This document shows, piece by piece, positions 34,597-44,051 of a stretch of 64,000 bases of DNA (its first letter is position 1; the number at the start of each line of letters is the position of its first letter). The DNA comes from Vibrio sp. JC009. GTDB lineage: Bacteria; Pseudomonadota; Gammaproteobacteria; Enterobacterales; Vibrionaceae. The stretch lies in NCBI RefSeq assembly GCF_029016485.1, contig NZ_CP092106.1:3162001-3226000 (forward strand), written 5' to 3'. The position numbers and the translations under genes were made by a program. The notes below the pieces were generated by a model. The model was not told the DNA's origin. It did not search any database and saw only the letters and a program-made list of their open reading frames with translations.

Positions 34597-34759
34597 ATAC
34601 CAATACCAGTAATTAGCTGTTCAGTGATTGCGCAGGAAAAATCGCTAAGAGCGAGGCAAAATTTGCAGTAACTAGTGGATCTAATTACAAAAATTTTAAC
34701 GCAGCTATTAGCGATTTTAACAAGCAAGGATGAACAGATAATTGCTGGGATTGGTATTA
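34595..34759. mobile_element. MITE-like element, longest copy, at ubiA stop codon
   Basis: 165 bp including the flanking TTA pair. TACCAAT...ATTGGTA ends, with inverted ends of about 26 bp (TACCAATACCAGTAATTAGC against TACCAATCCCAGCAATTATC on the reverse strand). The interior holds two AATCGCTA/TAGCGATT words and no coding sequence. The right TTA is the ubiA stop codon. Confidence 0.85.
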
Positions 34760-35611
34760 TATCTGACTAAGTACAATACCCAGCGTAATAACCAGGCCGA
34801 CATGGTTGTTGTTTAAAAACGCCTGAAAGCACTGCTCCCTTTCCCGCTGCCTGATCAGATATTGCTGATAAACAAACAAGGCCGAAGCCGCAAGTACTCC
34901 CCAGTAGTACATAGAAGAGAGCGCCATCTGATAACCCAGCACAATAAGCAAGACCAGAGTGACCAGCTGAAGTGCACCGATAATCATCTTATCAAAGCGG
35001 CCAAACAGTATTGCCGTGGATTTAACGCCAATTTTCAGGTCATCATCCCGGTCTACCATGGCGTATTCCGTGTCATAGGCTATGGTCCAGAGCGCATTAA
35101 TCACAAACAGAAGCCAGACGTAAGGAGAGATCTCATTTGCCTGTGCCGCCCAGGCCATGGGAATTGCCCAGCTAAAGGCCAGCCCCAGAAACAGTTGAGG
35201 CAGATGGGTGTAGCGCTTCATAAAGGGATAGATAAATGCCAGTACGATTCCGACAAATGAAAGTTGTACCGTTAGCGGATTCATGGTCAGAACCAGCAGA
35301 AAAGAAGCAAGAGCCAGTGCGACAAATAACACCACAGCTTCGGGAGCAGTAACCAGACCTGACGGAATCGGTCTGTTGCGGGTACGCTTAACCTGCCCGT
35401 CTATGTTCCTGTCAGCAAAATCGTTGATCACACATCCGGCGGAGCGCATTAAAACAACGCCAGCCACAAATACCAGCAGCACTTCCGGCTTTGGAGTTCC
35501 TCCGGCGGCCAGAAACAGTGACCACAGGGTAGGCCAGAGCAGCAACAATGACCCTATCGGCTTGTCCATTCGCATCAACTGCCAGTATGCTCTGGCTTTG
35601 ACAAGGCTCAT
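34757..35611 (-). CDS. ubiA: 4-hydroxybenzoate octaprenyltransferase UbiA
   Basis: Membrane prenyltransferase of ubiquinone synthesis. 284 residues with many membrane helices. The two Asp-rich motifs are present: [15 protein letters not shown] (about residue 63) and [16 protein letters not shown] (about 181). The ATG immediately follows the ubiC stop. The C-terminus GIVLSQI is of normal length and its TAA is the flank of a MITE-like element. Confidence 0.95.
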   Translation of the reverse strand: MSLVKARAYWQLMRMDKPIGSLLLLWPTLWSLFLAAGGTPKPEVLLVFVAGVVLMRSAGCVINDFADRNIDGQVKRTRNRPIPSGLVTAPEAVVLFVALALASFLLVLTMNPLTVQLSFVGIVLAFIYPFMKRYTHLPQLFLGLAFSWAIPMAWAAQANEISPYVWLLFVINALWTIAYDTEYAMVDRDDDLKIGVKSTAILFGRFDKMIIGALQLVTLVLLIVLGYQMALSSMYYWGVLAASALFVYQQYLIRQREREQCFQAFLNNNHVGLVITLGIVLSQI

Positions 35612-36151
35612 TTATCCGTTCTCCTTCGAGTAAACTGGCGAGTCTGGCAGAAAAAGTTCAGCAACCAGCAGAGGTTTTCCATTAACCCATAACCGGGAGC
35701 GTCTGGCCAGCAACTTTCCGTCAGGCGTCTCTGCCCATCCGGCCTGGATCTGATCCCGGGATATATCATCAAGGCTAAAAAGCGTCAGGCCAAGAGGGCT
35801 TTCTCCCTGCCGGCTTAAGTCAAATGCCTTATTCTGAATGGAAGATTCAGGAATTAAAGTCCTTCCCACGACCCATTCAGAGTCATCTCCTTTAAGGATG
35901 ACTTCGCGCAGAAGGCATTTTTCTTTCGTTAACAGAGAACGCTCTTCCATCGTCATAGCGTTCTCCAAAATCATCTGATTATTGACTAAGCTTACAGATA
36001 GTTCATGACAGTTTTCAGCTAAACGGCGAGATAAAGATCCTTTTTCCGTCAGCCATTGCATGGAAGAAGTATCGGTAATCTCAATGAGATCTATATCTTG
36101 CCAATGGATATTTTTCAGAGCATTTATGTACAGCGCTATCAGCTCAGTCAT
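35612..36151 (-). CDS. ubiC: chorismate--pyruvate lyase UbiC
   Basis: Makes 4-hydroxybenzoate from chorismate, the first committed step of ubiquinone synthesis. 179 residues with the family segments QWLTEKGSLSRRLAENC, REVILKGDDSEWVVGRTLIP (split here by one residue choice) and LGLTLFSL. It directly precedes ubiA with no gap, forming the ubiCA operon. Confidence 0.92.
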   Translation of the reverse strand: MTELIALYINALKNIHWQDIDLIEITDTSSMQWLTEKGSLSRRLAENCHELSVSLVNNQMILENAMTMEERSLLTKEKCLLREVILKGDDSEWVVGRTLIPESSIQNKAFDLSRQGESPLGLTLFSLDDISRDQIQAGWAETPDGKLLARRSRLWVNGKPLLVAELFLPDSPVYSKENG

Positions 36152-36298
36152 ATTTGTTTTTTATAAGTAGCATTATTGTTATAAACTAATGCTTGAAGTT
36201 TAGATGAAATAAACCGCACAATACAATAGTGCGCCCGGTGTCATTGTAACAAACAACGATATTTCAGGAATTTTTAGATAATTATTGAACTAAAAAGT

Positions 36299-36712
36299 AT
36301 GCTAAGACCCTATTTTGTATTACTGATATTAGCTCTCTGCAGCACCTTTTCTACCGCAACGCTGGCAGAAGAGGAAGAAGCTGCCGGTCCGAACTTTGCC
36401 TATTATACGCTGGCTCCGGATCTGACAACCAACATTCACACTCAGGGCAAGAAGATAGGTTATCTTCAGGTACGCATCGATCTGATGGTTTCAGATAACG
36501 CCTTTATTCCGGACCTGGAACTGCACGACCCACTGATAAGGGACACCGTCATATCAGTGATAGGTGAGCAACCAGAGGACAAAATTAAATCCCTGGCCGG
36601 AAGAGAGCAACTGCGCAAAGATTTGATGGACCGCCTGAACAGCATTCTGCTCGCCGAAACCGGACGAACCATCATCGCCGAACTGCTCTTTACCAAGTAC
36701 CTGTATCAGTAA
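36299..36712 (+). CDS. FliL-like secreted or membrane-associated protein
   Basis: 137 residues. A signal sequence or anchor (MLRPYFVLLILALCSTFSTATLA) is followed by an acidic stretch and a FliL-type domain (YYTLAPDLTTNIH..., VRIDLMV, LRKDLMDRLNSIL, LLFTKYLYQ), ending with the typical FliL C-terminus. It is not in a flagellar operon. A FliL-domain gene beside ubiC is seen in other vibrios as far as I recall; a stator or motor link is unproven. A terminator follows. Confidence 0.82.
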   Translation: MLRPYFVLLILALCSTFSTATLAEEEEAAGPNFAYYTLAPDLTTNIHTQGKKIGYLQVRIDLMVSDNAFIPDLELHDPLIRDTVISVIGEQPEDKIKSLAGREQLRKDLMDRLNSILLAETGRTIIAELLFTKYLYQ

Positions 36713-36715
36713 CAG

Positions 36716-36743
36716 ACAAAGCGACCAACCGGTCGCTTTTTTA
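36716..36743. terminator. bidirectional terminator between FliL-like gene and glpG
   Basis: AAAGCGACC-AA-CCGGTCGCTTTTTT-type stem with a T-run on the + strand and A-rich on the other side, between two convergent genes. Confidence 0.85.
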
Positions 36744-37583
36744 TCAGCTCCTGAAAGAGGCTGCACTCATACTGTCTTTAAAGCCGAAGGCCAGACCTGA
36801 TAACAGTCCGATCAAATGCGCCGTATTGGCAATCGCCATATACGGCTGAACAAAGCCCAGCACCAGCCAGACAAGCATAAACACAACTATCGACTTAGGT
36901 AATACCAACCCCTTTTCCGGCGCTCTTTCTCCCAGAATCCAGATATATCCCATAAGCGCATAAACCACCCCGGAAAGTCCGCCAAAATTAGCATCTTCAA
37001 CCCAGTACTGCCCGGCTCCCGACAGTGCCGCTGACAGAATAAAAATCTGCAGCAACTTCAGGCTGCCGATTCTCTGTTCTATATCTCCTCCCAGTTGCCA
37101 CCACCAGAGCAGATTGAACACTATGTGCAAAACTGAAAAGTGCAACAGGGCGTGAGATACCCAGCGCCACAATTGCCATTGCTGCCCTTCATAGGCCGGA
37201 AAATGTAAAAAAGCGAATATCAGATCACCGAAGCCAGCCTGCTGAAGAAAGAAAATAACCAGGCCCAGCCCCATCACTGACAAAGTCAGAGGGCCAGCTT
37301 TGGCTTTTATCATCTCCATCATATTTGGGGTGTGATAACTAAAGCGGCGGGTTCGCGTGTCTGCCATATCCCATGATGCCGCGTGATACTTGCTGGCGTT
37401 TGGGTTAGCTAAGAACTGCTTTAACTCAGCCTCCGCCTCAATTTGATCTTCAGCATTTTTTAGCCAGAGCGCAAAACTGCCTCCGCCTTCAGGCATCATA
37501 TCCACATCAATTTTCCGCGAGGCCATGTAATCAATAAAGGCCTGTGCCAGTCTGGGATTATCCAGAACAATTAGCCGTATCAT
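36744..37583 (-). CDS. glpG: rhomboid intramembrane serine protease GlpG
   Basis: 279 residues. A cytoplasmic N-terminal domain (about 1-90) is followed by six membrane helices. The catalytic dyad is Ser204 (GGLSGVVYALMGY) and His256 (ANTAHLIGLLSG). It starts directly after the glpE stop, the standard glpEG pair; glpR does not follow here. Confidence 0.95.
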   Translation of the reverse strand: MIRLIVLDNPRLAQAFIDYMASRKIDVDMMPEGGGSFALWLKNAEDQIEAEAELKQFLANPNASKYHAASWDMADTRTRRFSYHTPNMMEMIKAKAGPLTLSVMGLGLVIFFLQQAGFGDLIFAFLHFPAYEGQQWQLWRWVSHALLHFSVLHIVFNLLWWWQLGGDIEQRIGSLKLLQIFILSAALSGAGQYWVEDANFGGLSGVVYALMGYIWILGERAPEKGLVLPKSIVVFMLVWLVLGFVQPYMAIANTAHLIGLLSGLAFGFKDSMSAASFRS

Positions 37584-37907
37584 CTATTCACCCATTTCTG
37601 TCGGTAAGTCCGCCTGCTTCCAGGCTTCAAAGCCACCATCTACGCTGTATACATCCTCAAGTCCCTGATTAACCAGATACTGAGCTGCACCCAGGCTGCT
37701 GACTCCATGGTAGCAAATAACCAGCACAGCCTGCTCAGGTTCAACCTCATCGATAAAGGATGCAATATTACTATTACCAAGATGGGATGCCCCTTCCGGA
37801 TGGGATATAAAGTATGAGCCGGGATCCCGGATATCAACCAAAACAGCCTTCTCTTGTGTCATCAAAGCATACGCACTATTAACATCAATACGTTTAAAGT
37901 CTGTCAT
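37584..37907 (-). CDS. glpE: thiosulfate sulfurtransferase GlpE
   Basis: 107-residue single-domain rhodanese. The active-site loop CYHGVSS has Cys65, the same number as in E. coli GlpE. In an operon with glpG, directly abutting. Confidence 0.94.
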   Translation of the reverse strand: MTDFKRIDVNSAYALMTQEKAVLVDIRDPGSYFISHPEGASHLGNSNIASFIDEVEPEQAVLVICYHGVSSLGAAQYLVNQGLEDVYSVDGGFEAWKQADLPTEMGE

Positions 37908-38258
37908 TAGTTCACTTCCTTCTATAAATATATCCGGGGAATGCCCAGTGAGAACTTACTTTGCATTGTAACTTATCCCAACCAGATAAGGACATATGAA
38001 TAACCAGCTTATCCACCAGTCGATCAAATTTTCATCGGCTGTGAATAAATCTGTGGATTACGTTGATAAAGTGGTTCGCCAGAAAAAGATCCACAAGATG
38101 TAGTAATGATCATTATAAAAAATGTGTGTAGATCTAAAAATATCCCCACGGACAAAAACCTGAATAAGCCAGATTACACGCTACTTTCTTACAACTAGCC
38201 GTCATTTTTATCACAGACTTATACACAGGCATCTGTCAACAACAAGATCGACAGGCAT
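37908..38258. other. glpE upstream region with DnaA-box-like words
   Basis: A stretch of about 400 bp without a gene between glpE and rpoH. It contains TTATACACA (38219-38227, a good DnaA box), TTATCCACC (38009-38017, one mismatch) and TAATCCACA on the minus strand (38052-38060, one mismatch), plus looser GATCCACA/TATCCCCAC words. Whether this reflects DnaA control of glpEG or chance in AT-rich DNA is open. The glpE promoter must lie here. Confidence 0.4.
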
Positions 38259-38290
38259 AAAAAAACCGGGATCTGAGATCCCGGTTTTTT
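38259..38290. terminator. terminator after rpoH
   Basis: ACCGGGATC-TGA-GATCCCGGT stem with T-run on either strand (A7 on one side, T6 on the other). It ends the rpoH transcript on the minus strand. Confidence 0.88.
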
Positions 38291-38310
38291 CAGAAAAGAT
38301 TATTGCCCGA

Positions 38311-39168
38311 TCAGATATCTCCGACAGCGGCCTTCAGTTTCTTCATTGCGTTCTTTTCCAACTGACGAATTCGTTCAGCTGACACGCTGTAAGTTTCCGC
38401 TAATTCCTGCAGAGTGGCTTTTTTGTCATCCAGCCAGCGAGAACGGACAATATGCTGGCTTCTGTCATCCAGAGTTGCCATCGCATGCGCCAGACGCGTA
38501 TTAGTATGCTGTTCCCAGTTGTCCGCTTCAATGCTTTCAGCCACATCTGAGTTTTTGTCTTCAAGATACAGAACCGGAGCAGAGTAGCTTGCGCTGGAAT
38601 CATCATCTTCTGTCGGCAGTTCAAAAGTAGCATCCTGTGCCGCCAGACGGGATTCCATCTCTCTCACTTCTGAAGGTTCAACACCCAGTTCGCGTGCAAC
38701 GGTTTCAACTTCACCATTGTTAAACCAGCCAAGACGCTTCTTAGACTTACGCAGGTTGAAGAATAGCTTACGCTGAGCCTTGGTGGTGGCAATTTTAACA
38801 ATACGCCAGTTACGCAGTACGTATTCGTGGATTTCTGCTTTAATCCAGTGGACAGCAAAAGAAACCAGACGAACACCCACTTCCGGGTTGAAGCGTTTTA
38901 CTGCCTTCATAAGACCAATGTTGCCTTCCTGTACAAGGTCAGCCATAGGCAGCCCGTAACCAGAGTAGCCACGTGCAACATGAACAACAAAGCGAAGATG
39001 AGAAAGTATCAGTCCTTTCGCAGCATCAATTTCACCTTTGTAATGTAATCGTTCAGCCAGTTCACGCTCTTCTTCTGCTGTCAGCATTGGGTAGCTGTTT
39101 GCAGAGCTGATATAGCTGTCAAGGCTATCCTGTGAAACTAAAGCCATTGGATACGCTTGGTTTGTCAT
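38311..39168 (-). CDS. rpoH: heat-shock sigma factor RpoH (sigma-32)
   Basis: 285 residues from ATG 39168 ([20 protein letters not shown]), with AGGA five bases upstream; a frame extending to 39195 is less likely. Sigma-70 region 2 ([46 protein letters not shown]), the RpoH box segment [13 protein letters not shown] (about residue 131) and the region 4.2 HTH ([21 protein letters not shown]) are seen. Next to ftsX-ftsE-ftsY, as in E. coli. Confidence 0.96.
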   Translation of the reverse strand: MTNQAYPMALVSQDSLDSYISSANSYPMLTAEEERELAERLHYKGEIDAAKGLILSHLRFVVHVARGYSGYGLPMADLVQEGNIGLMKAVKRFNPEVGVRLVSFAVHWIKAEIHEYVLRNWRIVKIATTKAQRKLFFNLRKSKKRLGWFNNGEVETVARELGVEPSEVREMESRLAAQDATFELPTEDDDSSASYSAPVLYLEDKNSDVAESIEADNWEQHTNTRLAHAMATLDDRSQHIVRSRWLDDKKATLQELAETYSVSAERIRQLEKNAMKKLKAAVGDI

Positions 39169-39387
39169 TCGATTCCTCATTCGTCTTAAAGACAATAAAA
39201 TCTTATGTCTTTATACCCTTCACCAAAATGTTCTAGATAAGTTATGCGTGAGAAAGGGGGTATTCATTATCCATAGATCACGAGCCGATACAAGCCCGAT
39301 ATGCATTTGTACTCGAGAAGTATGACGTTTTAAATCAATTTCCATGACAAACTAACACCTGAAACTGATATTGTAGACCCGTTCTGT

Positions 39388-40335
39388 TTAAACTGGTTCA
39401 ATTTCTTTTAAATGACTTTTCGCAGACATCCTTGCAGCGAACAGTCCTAAAAACACACCCAGCATAAGAAGCAGAACAGACTCGTCTATATTCAAACCGA
39501 TCAGACGGAAACGGCTGTCATACAGAAGTGCAAGGCTTTCAACTGCGCCGTTAAGCAGAATAGTGATCACGGCCGTCAGTATCCAGGCAATCACAGCGCC
39601 CATCAGTCCGAACCACATTCCGGAATAGAGATAAGGGCGAAGTATAAAGCTGTCAGTCGCGCCAATCAGCTTCATCACCTGGATCTCTTCCTTATGCGCC
39701 AGCATGGTGAAACGCAGCGTATTACCCACAATCAGGAATACCGAAGCAAACATTAATACAGCCAGCGTCGCCACCACAGCTCTGGCCAGGTTATAAATGG
39801 CATCCAGCCGTTTTAGCCAGTCTTCATCCAGCCTGACATCGCTTACCGTTTCATTTTCCTGAATGCGCTGCGCTATGGCTTTTATTTCCTGCTTCAGTTC
39901 AACAGCCGGCTCAACCACCAGCACTGCCGGAAGCGAATAGTCATCCAGCAGTGAAAGCGCCTGCTCAAAACCGGCATGTTCACTCAAATCTTCCAGCCCC
40001 TGCTGTGAGGAGATATATTTCACGCTGTGAACATCCGGCCAGCTCTCGAACTCATCTTTCAGCACCATGACCCGGGCTTCTGCGGTATTTTCCGCTAAAA
40101 ACACGCTGATTTGAGAATGGCTGCTCACACCCTGCGCCACCTGAGCGATATTTTTTCCGACCAGATAAACACTGGCTGGAATAGACAGCGCCATAGCGAT
40201 AACCGCCAGAGTCAGGATATTGCCTAAAGGGCGTTCCCACAGAGAAAGAAAAGACTTCTTAGCCTGGATAAAATGAACCTTAAAAAAGCCATCCCTTTTT
40301 ACAAGCGCTTTTTGTTTACGGGTATTATTGGCCAT
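39388..40335 (-). CDS. ftsX: cell division permease-like protein FtsX
   Basis: Membrane partner of FtsE; it controls peptidoglycan hydrolases at the septum. 315 residues from ATG 40335, with a GAGGTGGAAGG ribosome region within the end of ftsE. Four membrane helices: one after the N-terminal cytoplasmic segment (PLGNILTLAVIAMALSIPAS) and three near the C-terminus, with a periplasmic domain between. It overlaps ftsE by 11 bp. Confidence 0.94.
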   Translation of the reverse strand: MANNTRKQKALVKRDGFFKVHFIQAKKSFLSLWERPLGNILTLAVIAMALSIPASVYLVGKNIAQVAQGVSSHSQISVFLAENTAEARVMVLKDEFESWPDVHSVKYISSQQGLEDLSEHAGFEQALSLLDDYSLPAVLVVEPAVELKQEIKAIAQRIQENETVSDVRLDEDWLKRLDAIYNLARAVVATLAVLMFASVFLIVGNTLRFTMLAHKEEIQVMKLIGATDSFILRPYLYSGMWFGLMGAVIAWILTAVITILLNGAVESLALLYDSRFRLIGLNIDESVLLLMLGVFLGLFAARMSAKSHLKEIEPV

Positions 40336-40999
40336 AGCCTTCCACCTCACTTAAAAAGCCCTGGGTAAGCTCAAAACGGCGATACTGAGGACGACTGCTG
40401 ATCAGGCCCACATCGTGGGTAGCAAACAGTACAGAGACACCAACACGGTTAAACTCCTCGAACAGCTTGATTGCCCTGCCCGACAGTTCCGCATCCAGGT
40501 TACCGGTAGGCTCATCTGCCAGAAGCAGCGTCGGGCGGTTAACCACAGCCCGGGCAATGCCAACCCTTTGCTGTTCACCACCGGAAAGCTGACTTGGCAG
40601 GCTTTTGGCTTTATCAAGCAAACCGGTTTTATCCAGCGCAGCTGACACCCTGCGCTTAATATCATTTTCGGTGGCTGACTCAATTCTCATGGGCAAAGCT
40701 ACATTGTCATACACGGAGCGGTCCATCAGCAGGCGATGATCCTGGAACACAATCCCTAAGTGTCTGCGCAAAAAGGGAATATCCTTGGTAGTGATATTGG
40801 TGATGTCATGACCGTTAAAGCTGATTTTTCCGTCAGACGGGCGCTCCATCGCACAAATGAGTTTCAGCAATGTGCTTTTCCCGGCACCGGAATGCCCGCT
40901 CAGAAAAGCCATCTCTCCCTTTCGCAAATGAAAGTCTACCTTCTGAAGAGCCTGGCGGCCTCCGCGATACGACTTACTGACTTGCTGAAATTTAATCAC
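40325..40999 (-). CDS. ftsE: cell division ATP-binding protein FtsE
   Basis: ABC ATPase, 224 residues. Walker A GHSGAGKST, signature LSGGEQQR and Walker B LLLADEPTGNLD are intact. Operon ftsY-ftsE-ftsX; it starts 47 bp after ftsY. Confidence 0.96.
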   Translation of the reverse strand: MIKFQQVSKSYRGGRQALQKVDFHLRKGEMAFLSGHSGAGKSTLLKLICAMERPSDGKISFNGHDITNITTKDIPFLRRHLGIVFQDHRLLMDRSVYDNVALPMRIESATENDIKRRVSAALDKTGLLDKAKSLPSQLSGGEQQRVGIARAVVNRPTLLLADEPTGNLDAELSGRAIKLFEEFNRVGVSVLFATHDVGLISSRPQYRRFELTQGFLSEVEGYGQ

Positions 41000-41046
41000 A
41001 ACTTCATCCTCTGAATCGATTTCATCAGGTACGACAACTACCTTAC

Positions 41047-42288
41047 TTAATCTTCCCGGCTAAACAGCGCTTCGATAAAGTCGCTGGTATTAAACTTACG
41101 CAGATCGTTAATGCCTTCACCAACACCAATATAGCGGATTGGAATATTGAACTGGTCAGCAATAGCAAAGATAACACCGCCTTTTGCCGTACCATCCAGC
41201 TTAGTCAGGGTGATGCCTGTGACAGGCGCAACGTCGCTGAACAGCTTCGCCTGGCTGATAGCATTCTGGCCTGTACCCGCATCCAGAGTCAGCATAATTT
41301 CATGCGGCGCTGAGTCGTCGATTTTCTTCATCACGCGTACAATCTTACGCAGCTCTTCCATCAGGTTGCTCTTGTTCTGCAGGCGACCTGCGGTATCGGC
41401 AATCACCACATCCACACCACGCGCTTTTGCAGCCTCAATGGCATCATAGATAACCGATGCACTGTCCGCACCTGTATGCTGAGCAATGACAGGAACATCA
41501 TTACGTTCGCCCCAGACCTGAAGCTGCTCAACCGCAGCTGCACGGAAGGTATCACCTGCCGCAAGCATGACTTTCTTGCCTTCACTCTGGAACTGTTTTG
41601 CCAGCTTGCCTATGGTAGTCGTTTTACCAACACCGTTTACACCAACCATTAAGATGACGTATGGCGTCTTGGCTGTATCCACTTCCAGAGGCTGCTCCAC
41701 ATGCGAAAGAATTTCAGCCATCTCATCTTTCAGCAATCCGTACAGAGCTTCACCGTCTTTCAGTTCATGGCGCGTGGCTTTTTCTGTCAGGTTTTCGATG
41801 ATCTTCAGCGTGGTATCCATGCCCACATCGGCAATCAGCAGTTGCTCTTCAAGCTCCTCAAACAGATCTTCATCGATTTTCTTGCCTTTAAACAGGCCAA
41901 AGAAACCGGCACCGATATTCTGTTTGGTTCTGGCAAGACTGCCTTTCAGACGAGCAAAGAAGCTTTCTGTCGGCTTTTCCTGCTCAACCACCCGTGGCGC
42001 TTCTGCTTCTGCTTCTGCTTCTGCTTCTGCTTCTGCTTCTGCTTCTGCTTCTGCTTCTGCTTCTGCTTCTTGCAGAGTATCCTCTGATAACTCAGCGTCA
42101 ACAGGCTCAGCTTCTTCCGGCGACTCTTCTGTTTCTACGTCGGCTTCTGGCTGCGGCTGTTCTTCATCCTGGCTTTCAACAACTTCTTCTTCCTGAAGTT
42201 CTTCTGCTACGGGCTCGGTTTTTGGGGCTTGTTCTTCGTCACCAAATCCAAGCCATGAAAGTAGTCCGCGTTTTTTCTTTTCCGTCAT
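41047..42288 (-). CDS. ftsY: signal recognition particle receptor FtsY
   Basis: SRP receptor GTPase for co-translational targeting. 413 residues. A long acidic A domain (about residues 20-105) includes an uninterrupted (AE)n tract encoded by a hexanucleotide repeat. The NG domain follows, with G1 GVNGVGKTTTIGKLA, DTAGR, TKLDG and the C-terminal GVGEGINDLRKF. First gene of ftsYEX, divergent from rsmD. Confidence 0.96.
   Translation of the reverse strand: MTEKKKRGLLSWLGFGDEEQAPKTEPVAEELQEEEVVESQDEEQPQPEADVETEESPEEAEPVDAELSEDTLQEAEAEAEAEAEAEAEAEAEAEAEAPRVVEQEKPTESFFARLKGSLARTKQNIGAGFFGLFKGKKIDEDLFEELEEQLLIADVGMDTTLKIIENLTEKATRHELKDGEALYGLLKDEMAEILSHVEQPLEVDTAKTPYVILMVGVNGVGKTTTIGKLAKQFQSEGKKVMLAAGDTFRAAAVEQLQVWGERNDVPVIAQHTGADSASVIYDAIEAAKARGVDVVIADTAGRLQNKSNLMEELRKIVRVMKKIDDSAPHEIMLTLDAGTGQNAISQAKLFSDVAPVTGITLTKLDGTAKGGVIFAIADQFNIPIRYIGVGEGINDLRKFNTSDFIEALFSRED
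41999..42070. repeat. hexanucleotide microsatellite inside ftsY
   Basis: About 12 perfect copies of GCTTCT (AGAAGC on the coding strand), each adding Glu-Ala to the acidic domain of FtsY. Copy-number change keeps the frame, so the tract can vary in length without inactivating the gene. Confidence 0.9.
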
Positions 42289-42463
42289 CTGGAGGATTCC
42301 TGAATCTTACTTAACAATAAAGTAGTGAGAAATTTTCTTTTTGATTGGTAAACTTTGTCAATTATCACTACTCTTGGGCATTCCCGAATATTCCCGCCCA
42401 GGCAGACCCTGCTCAGGCGGAAGAATAGGATATAGTATCACTTTATTTACGGTCACAAAATCT

Positions 42464-43063
42464 ATGGTAAGACGTCATCAACGAAACTCATCACAAAACA
42501 AAACGACTACTGGCTTTGTGCGTATCATTGCCGGGCTGTGGAGAGGCCGAAAACTCCCGGTAAAAGATGCTGAGGGGCTTCGTCCAACCACCGACAGAGT
42601 GAAAGAAACCGTATTTAACTGGCTTGCGATGGATGTGCCTGCGGCAAAATGTCTGGATCTGTTTGCCGGTTCCGGTGGCTTAGGTTTTGAGTCTGCCTCA
42701 AGACAGGCAGAGCAGGTCACTATGCTTGAGTTAAACCCTGAGGCTCACAAGCAGCTACTGGCAAATATTCAGCTGCTAAAAACCGACCGTATTGAAGCAG
42801 TTAATACCGATGCCCTGGCCTACCTTAAGCAACAGGGAAGCCAGTACGATGTAGTATTTATCGATCCCCCTTTCCGCAAAGGGCTGCTTGAAGAAACCAT
42901 GCAACTGCTGGAAACCAATGGCTGGTTAGCAGACAATGCTATGATTTACATAGAAACCGAAAAAGAGCTGGTACTGGAAGGCATTCCGGAAAACTGGCAT
43001 CTGAATAAAGAAAAAGCTGCCGGTCAGGTGTGCTATCGACTATTTGAAAGGGAAACGCAATGA
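42464..43063 (+). CDS. rsmD: 16S rRNA (guanine(966)-N2)-methyltransferase RsmD
   Basis: 199 residues from ATG 42464; the longer frame from 42341 would include the ftsY promoter region. Motifs: RIIAGLWRGRKLPV, LRPTTDRVKETVFNWL, SAM-binding CLDLFAGSGGLGFE and the catalytic VFIDPPFRKG (DPPF). Divergent from ftsY and overlapping the next gene by 4 bp. Confidence 0.95.
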   Translation: MVRRHQRNSSQNKTTTGFVRIIAGLWRGRKLPVKDAEGLRPTTDRVKETVFNWLAMDVPAAKCLDLFAGSGGLGFESASRQAEQVTMLELNPEAHKQLLANIQLLKTDRIEAVNTDALAYLKQQGSQYDVVFIDPPFRKGLLEETMQLLETNGWLADNAMIYIETEKELVLEGIPENWHLNKEKAAGQVCYRLFERETQ

Positions 43064-43326
43064 AGTATCTGATTCTTTTAGCTAAAGCTTCTATCGCTTT
43101 TGTCTGGTTTATTCTGATTTTAAATCTGTTTTCACCCTTCCCGGGTAAAGCCGCTATCGCACTTTATATCATGACCGCCTTCCTGTTTATGATGCATGCG
43201 GTGCAGATGATGATTTTTATCGGAGCTTTTGGCGATAAAATAAAAATATCCGGATGGGAAAAATGGTCAATTCTGGTGTTCGGTATTTTCTCTCTGCTGG
43301 ATATCAGAAGAAAACATATGCAGTAA
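43060..43326 (+). CDS. DUF1145 small inner-membrane protein
   Basis: 88 residues with two or three hydrophobic segments and a conserved LLDIRRKHMQ-type tail. It overlaps rsmD (ATGA) and corresponds in position to E. coli yhhL. The function is unknown. Confidence 0.85.
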   Translation: MKYLILLAKASIAFVWFILILNLFSPFPGKAAIALYIMTAFLFMMHAVQMMIFIGAFGDKIKISGWEKWSILVFGIFSLLDIRRKHMQ

Positions 43327-43332
43327 ACAGAT

Positions 43333-43355
43333 AAAGAGCGCACCGCGCTCTTTTC
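43333..43355. terminator. bidirectional terminator between DUF1145 gene and marC-family gene
   Basis: AAAGAGCGC-ACC-GCGCTCTTTT stem with T-rich flank, between two convergent genes. Confidence 0.85.
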
Positions 43356-43365
43356 TTTCAGCGGC

Positions 43366-43953
43366 CTATCTTCCTAAATACTCGCTCACTCCGTTCAGGA
43401 ACATCTGAGTAGAGATCATAATAAGCAACAGCCCCATCAGACGTTCAACCGCCTTAAGTCCTTTCTCGCCAAGCAGTTTAAAGAACAGACTGTTAAACAT
43501 AAAAATAACAACACTCGCGCCCCAGGCAATAAGCAGTGCAGCAACCCAGTCGGTCATTTGATCCGGGTACTGACTGGACAGAAGCAGTAGCGTCGCCATC
43601 ACAGAAGGCCCGGCAATCATAGGTACAGCCATCGGGACAATATAAGGCTCTTCACCCGCCGCAAGACCGGTAATGCCCCCGGGTTGAGGGAAAATCATGC
43701 GAATCGCTATGATGAAAAGAATAATACCACCAGAAATATTCAATGTTTCCGGCTCAACATGAAGAAAACTCAGGATAGTCTGACCGCCAAACAGGAAAGC
43801 CAGCAGAATAACCAGGGCAAATAACAGCTCCCTTATCAGAATGATGCGGCGTCTCTTTGCATCAAATTGCTTCAGGATACTCAGAAATACCGGCAGGTTT
43901 CCCAGAGGATCCATAATTAAAAACAGCATAGTTGCTGCTGATAGCATATCCAT
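43366..43953 (-). CDS. MarC/YhgN family integral membrane protein
   Basis: 195 residues and six predicted helices, with the family segments LFLIMDPLGNLPVFLSIL and PMAVPMIAGPSVMATLLLL. Closest in length and pattern to E. coli YhgN. The transport role is not established. A MITE-like element lies 48 bp upstream of its start. Confidence 0.9.
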   Translation of the reverse strand: MDMLSAATMLFLIMDPLGNLPVFLSILKQFDAKRRRIILIRELLFALVILLAFLFGGQTILSFLHVEPETLNISGGIILFIIAIRMIFPQPGGITGLAAGEEPYIVPMAVPMIAGPSVMATLLLLSSQYPDQMTDWVAALLIAWGASVVIFMFNSLFFKLLGEKGLKAVERLMGLLLIMISTQMFLNGVSEYLGR

Positions 43954-44001
43954 TAAGGCAAGAATCTCGTATTAAATGATAGAAAAGAAAATTGGAGGCA
44001 A

Positions 44002-44051
44002 TTATACCAATCCCAGCAATTATCTGTTCATCCTTGCTGGGATTGACATTA
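44002..44051. mobile_element. MITE-like element, short copy
   Basis: 50 bp with TTA on both sides, left end TACCAATCCCAGCAATTATC and right end TGCTGGGATTGACA (two changes from the usual ATTGGTA end). It is internally deleted compared with the 165-bp copy at 34595. Confidence 0.75.

Noticed and set aside
41567..42314. + strand frames over ftsY with Ser/Ala, Phe/Cys or Leu tracts
   Set aside because: Shadows of the GCTTCT repeat in the real minus-strand ftsY.
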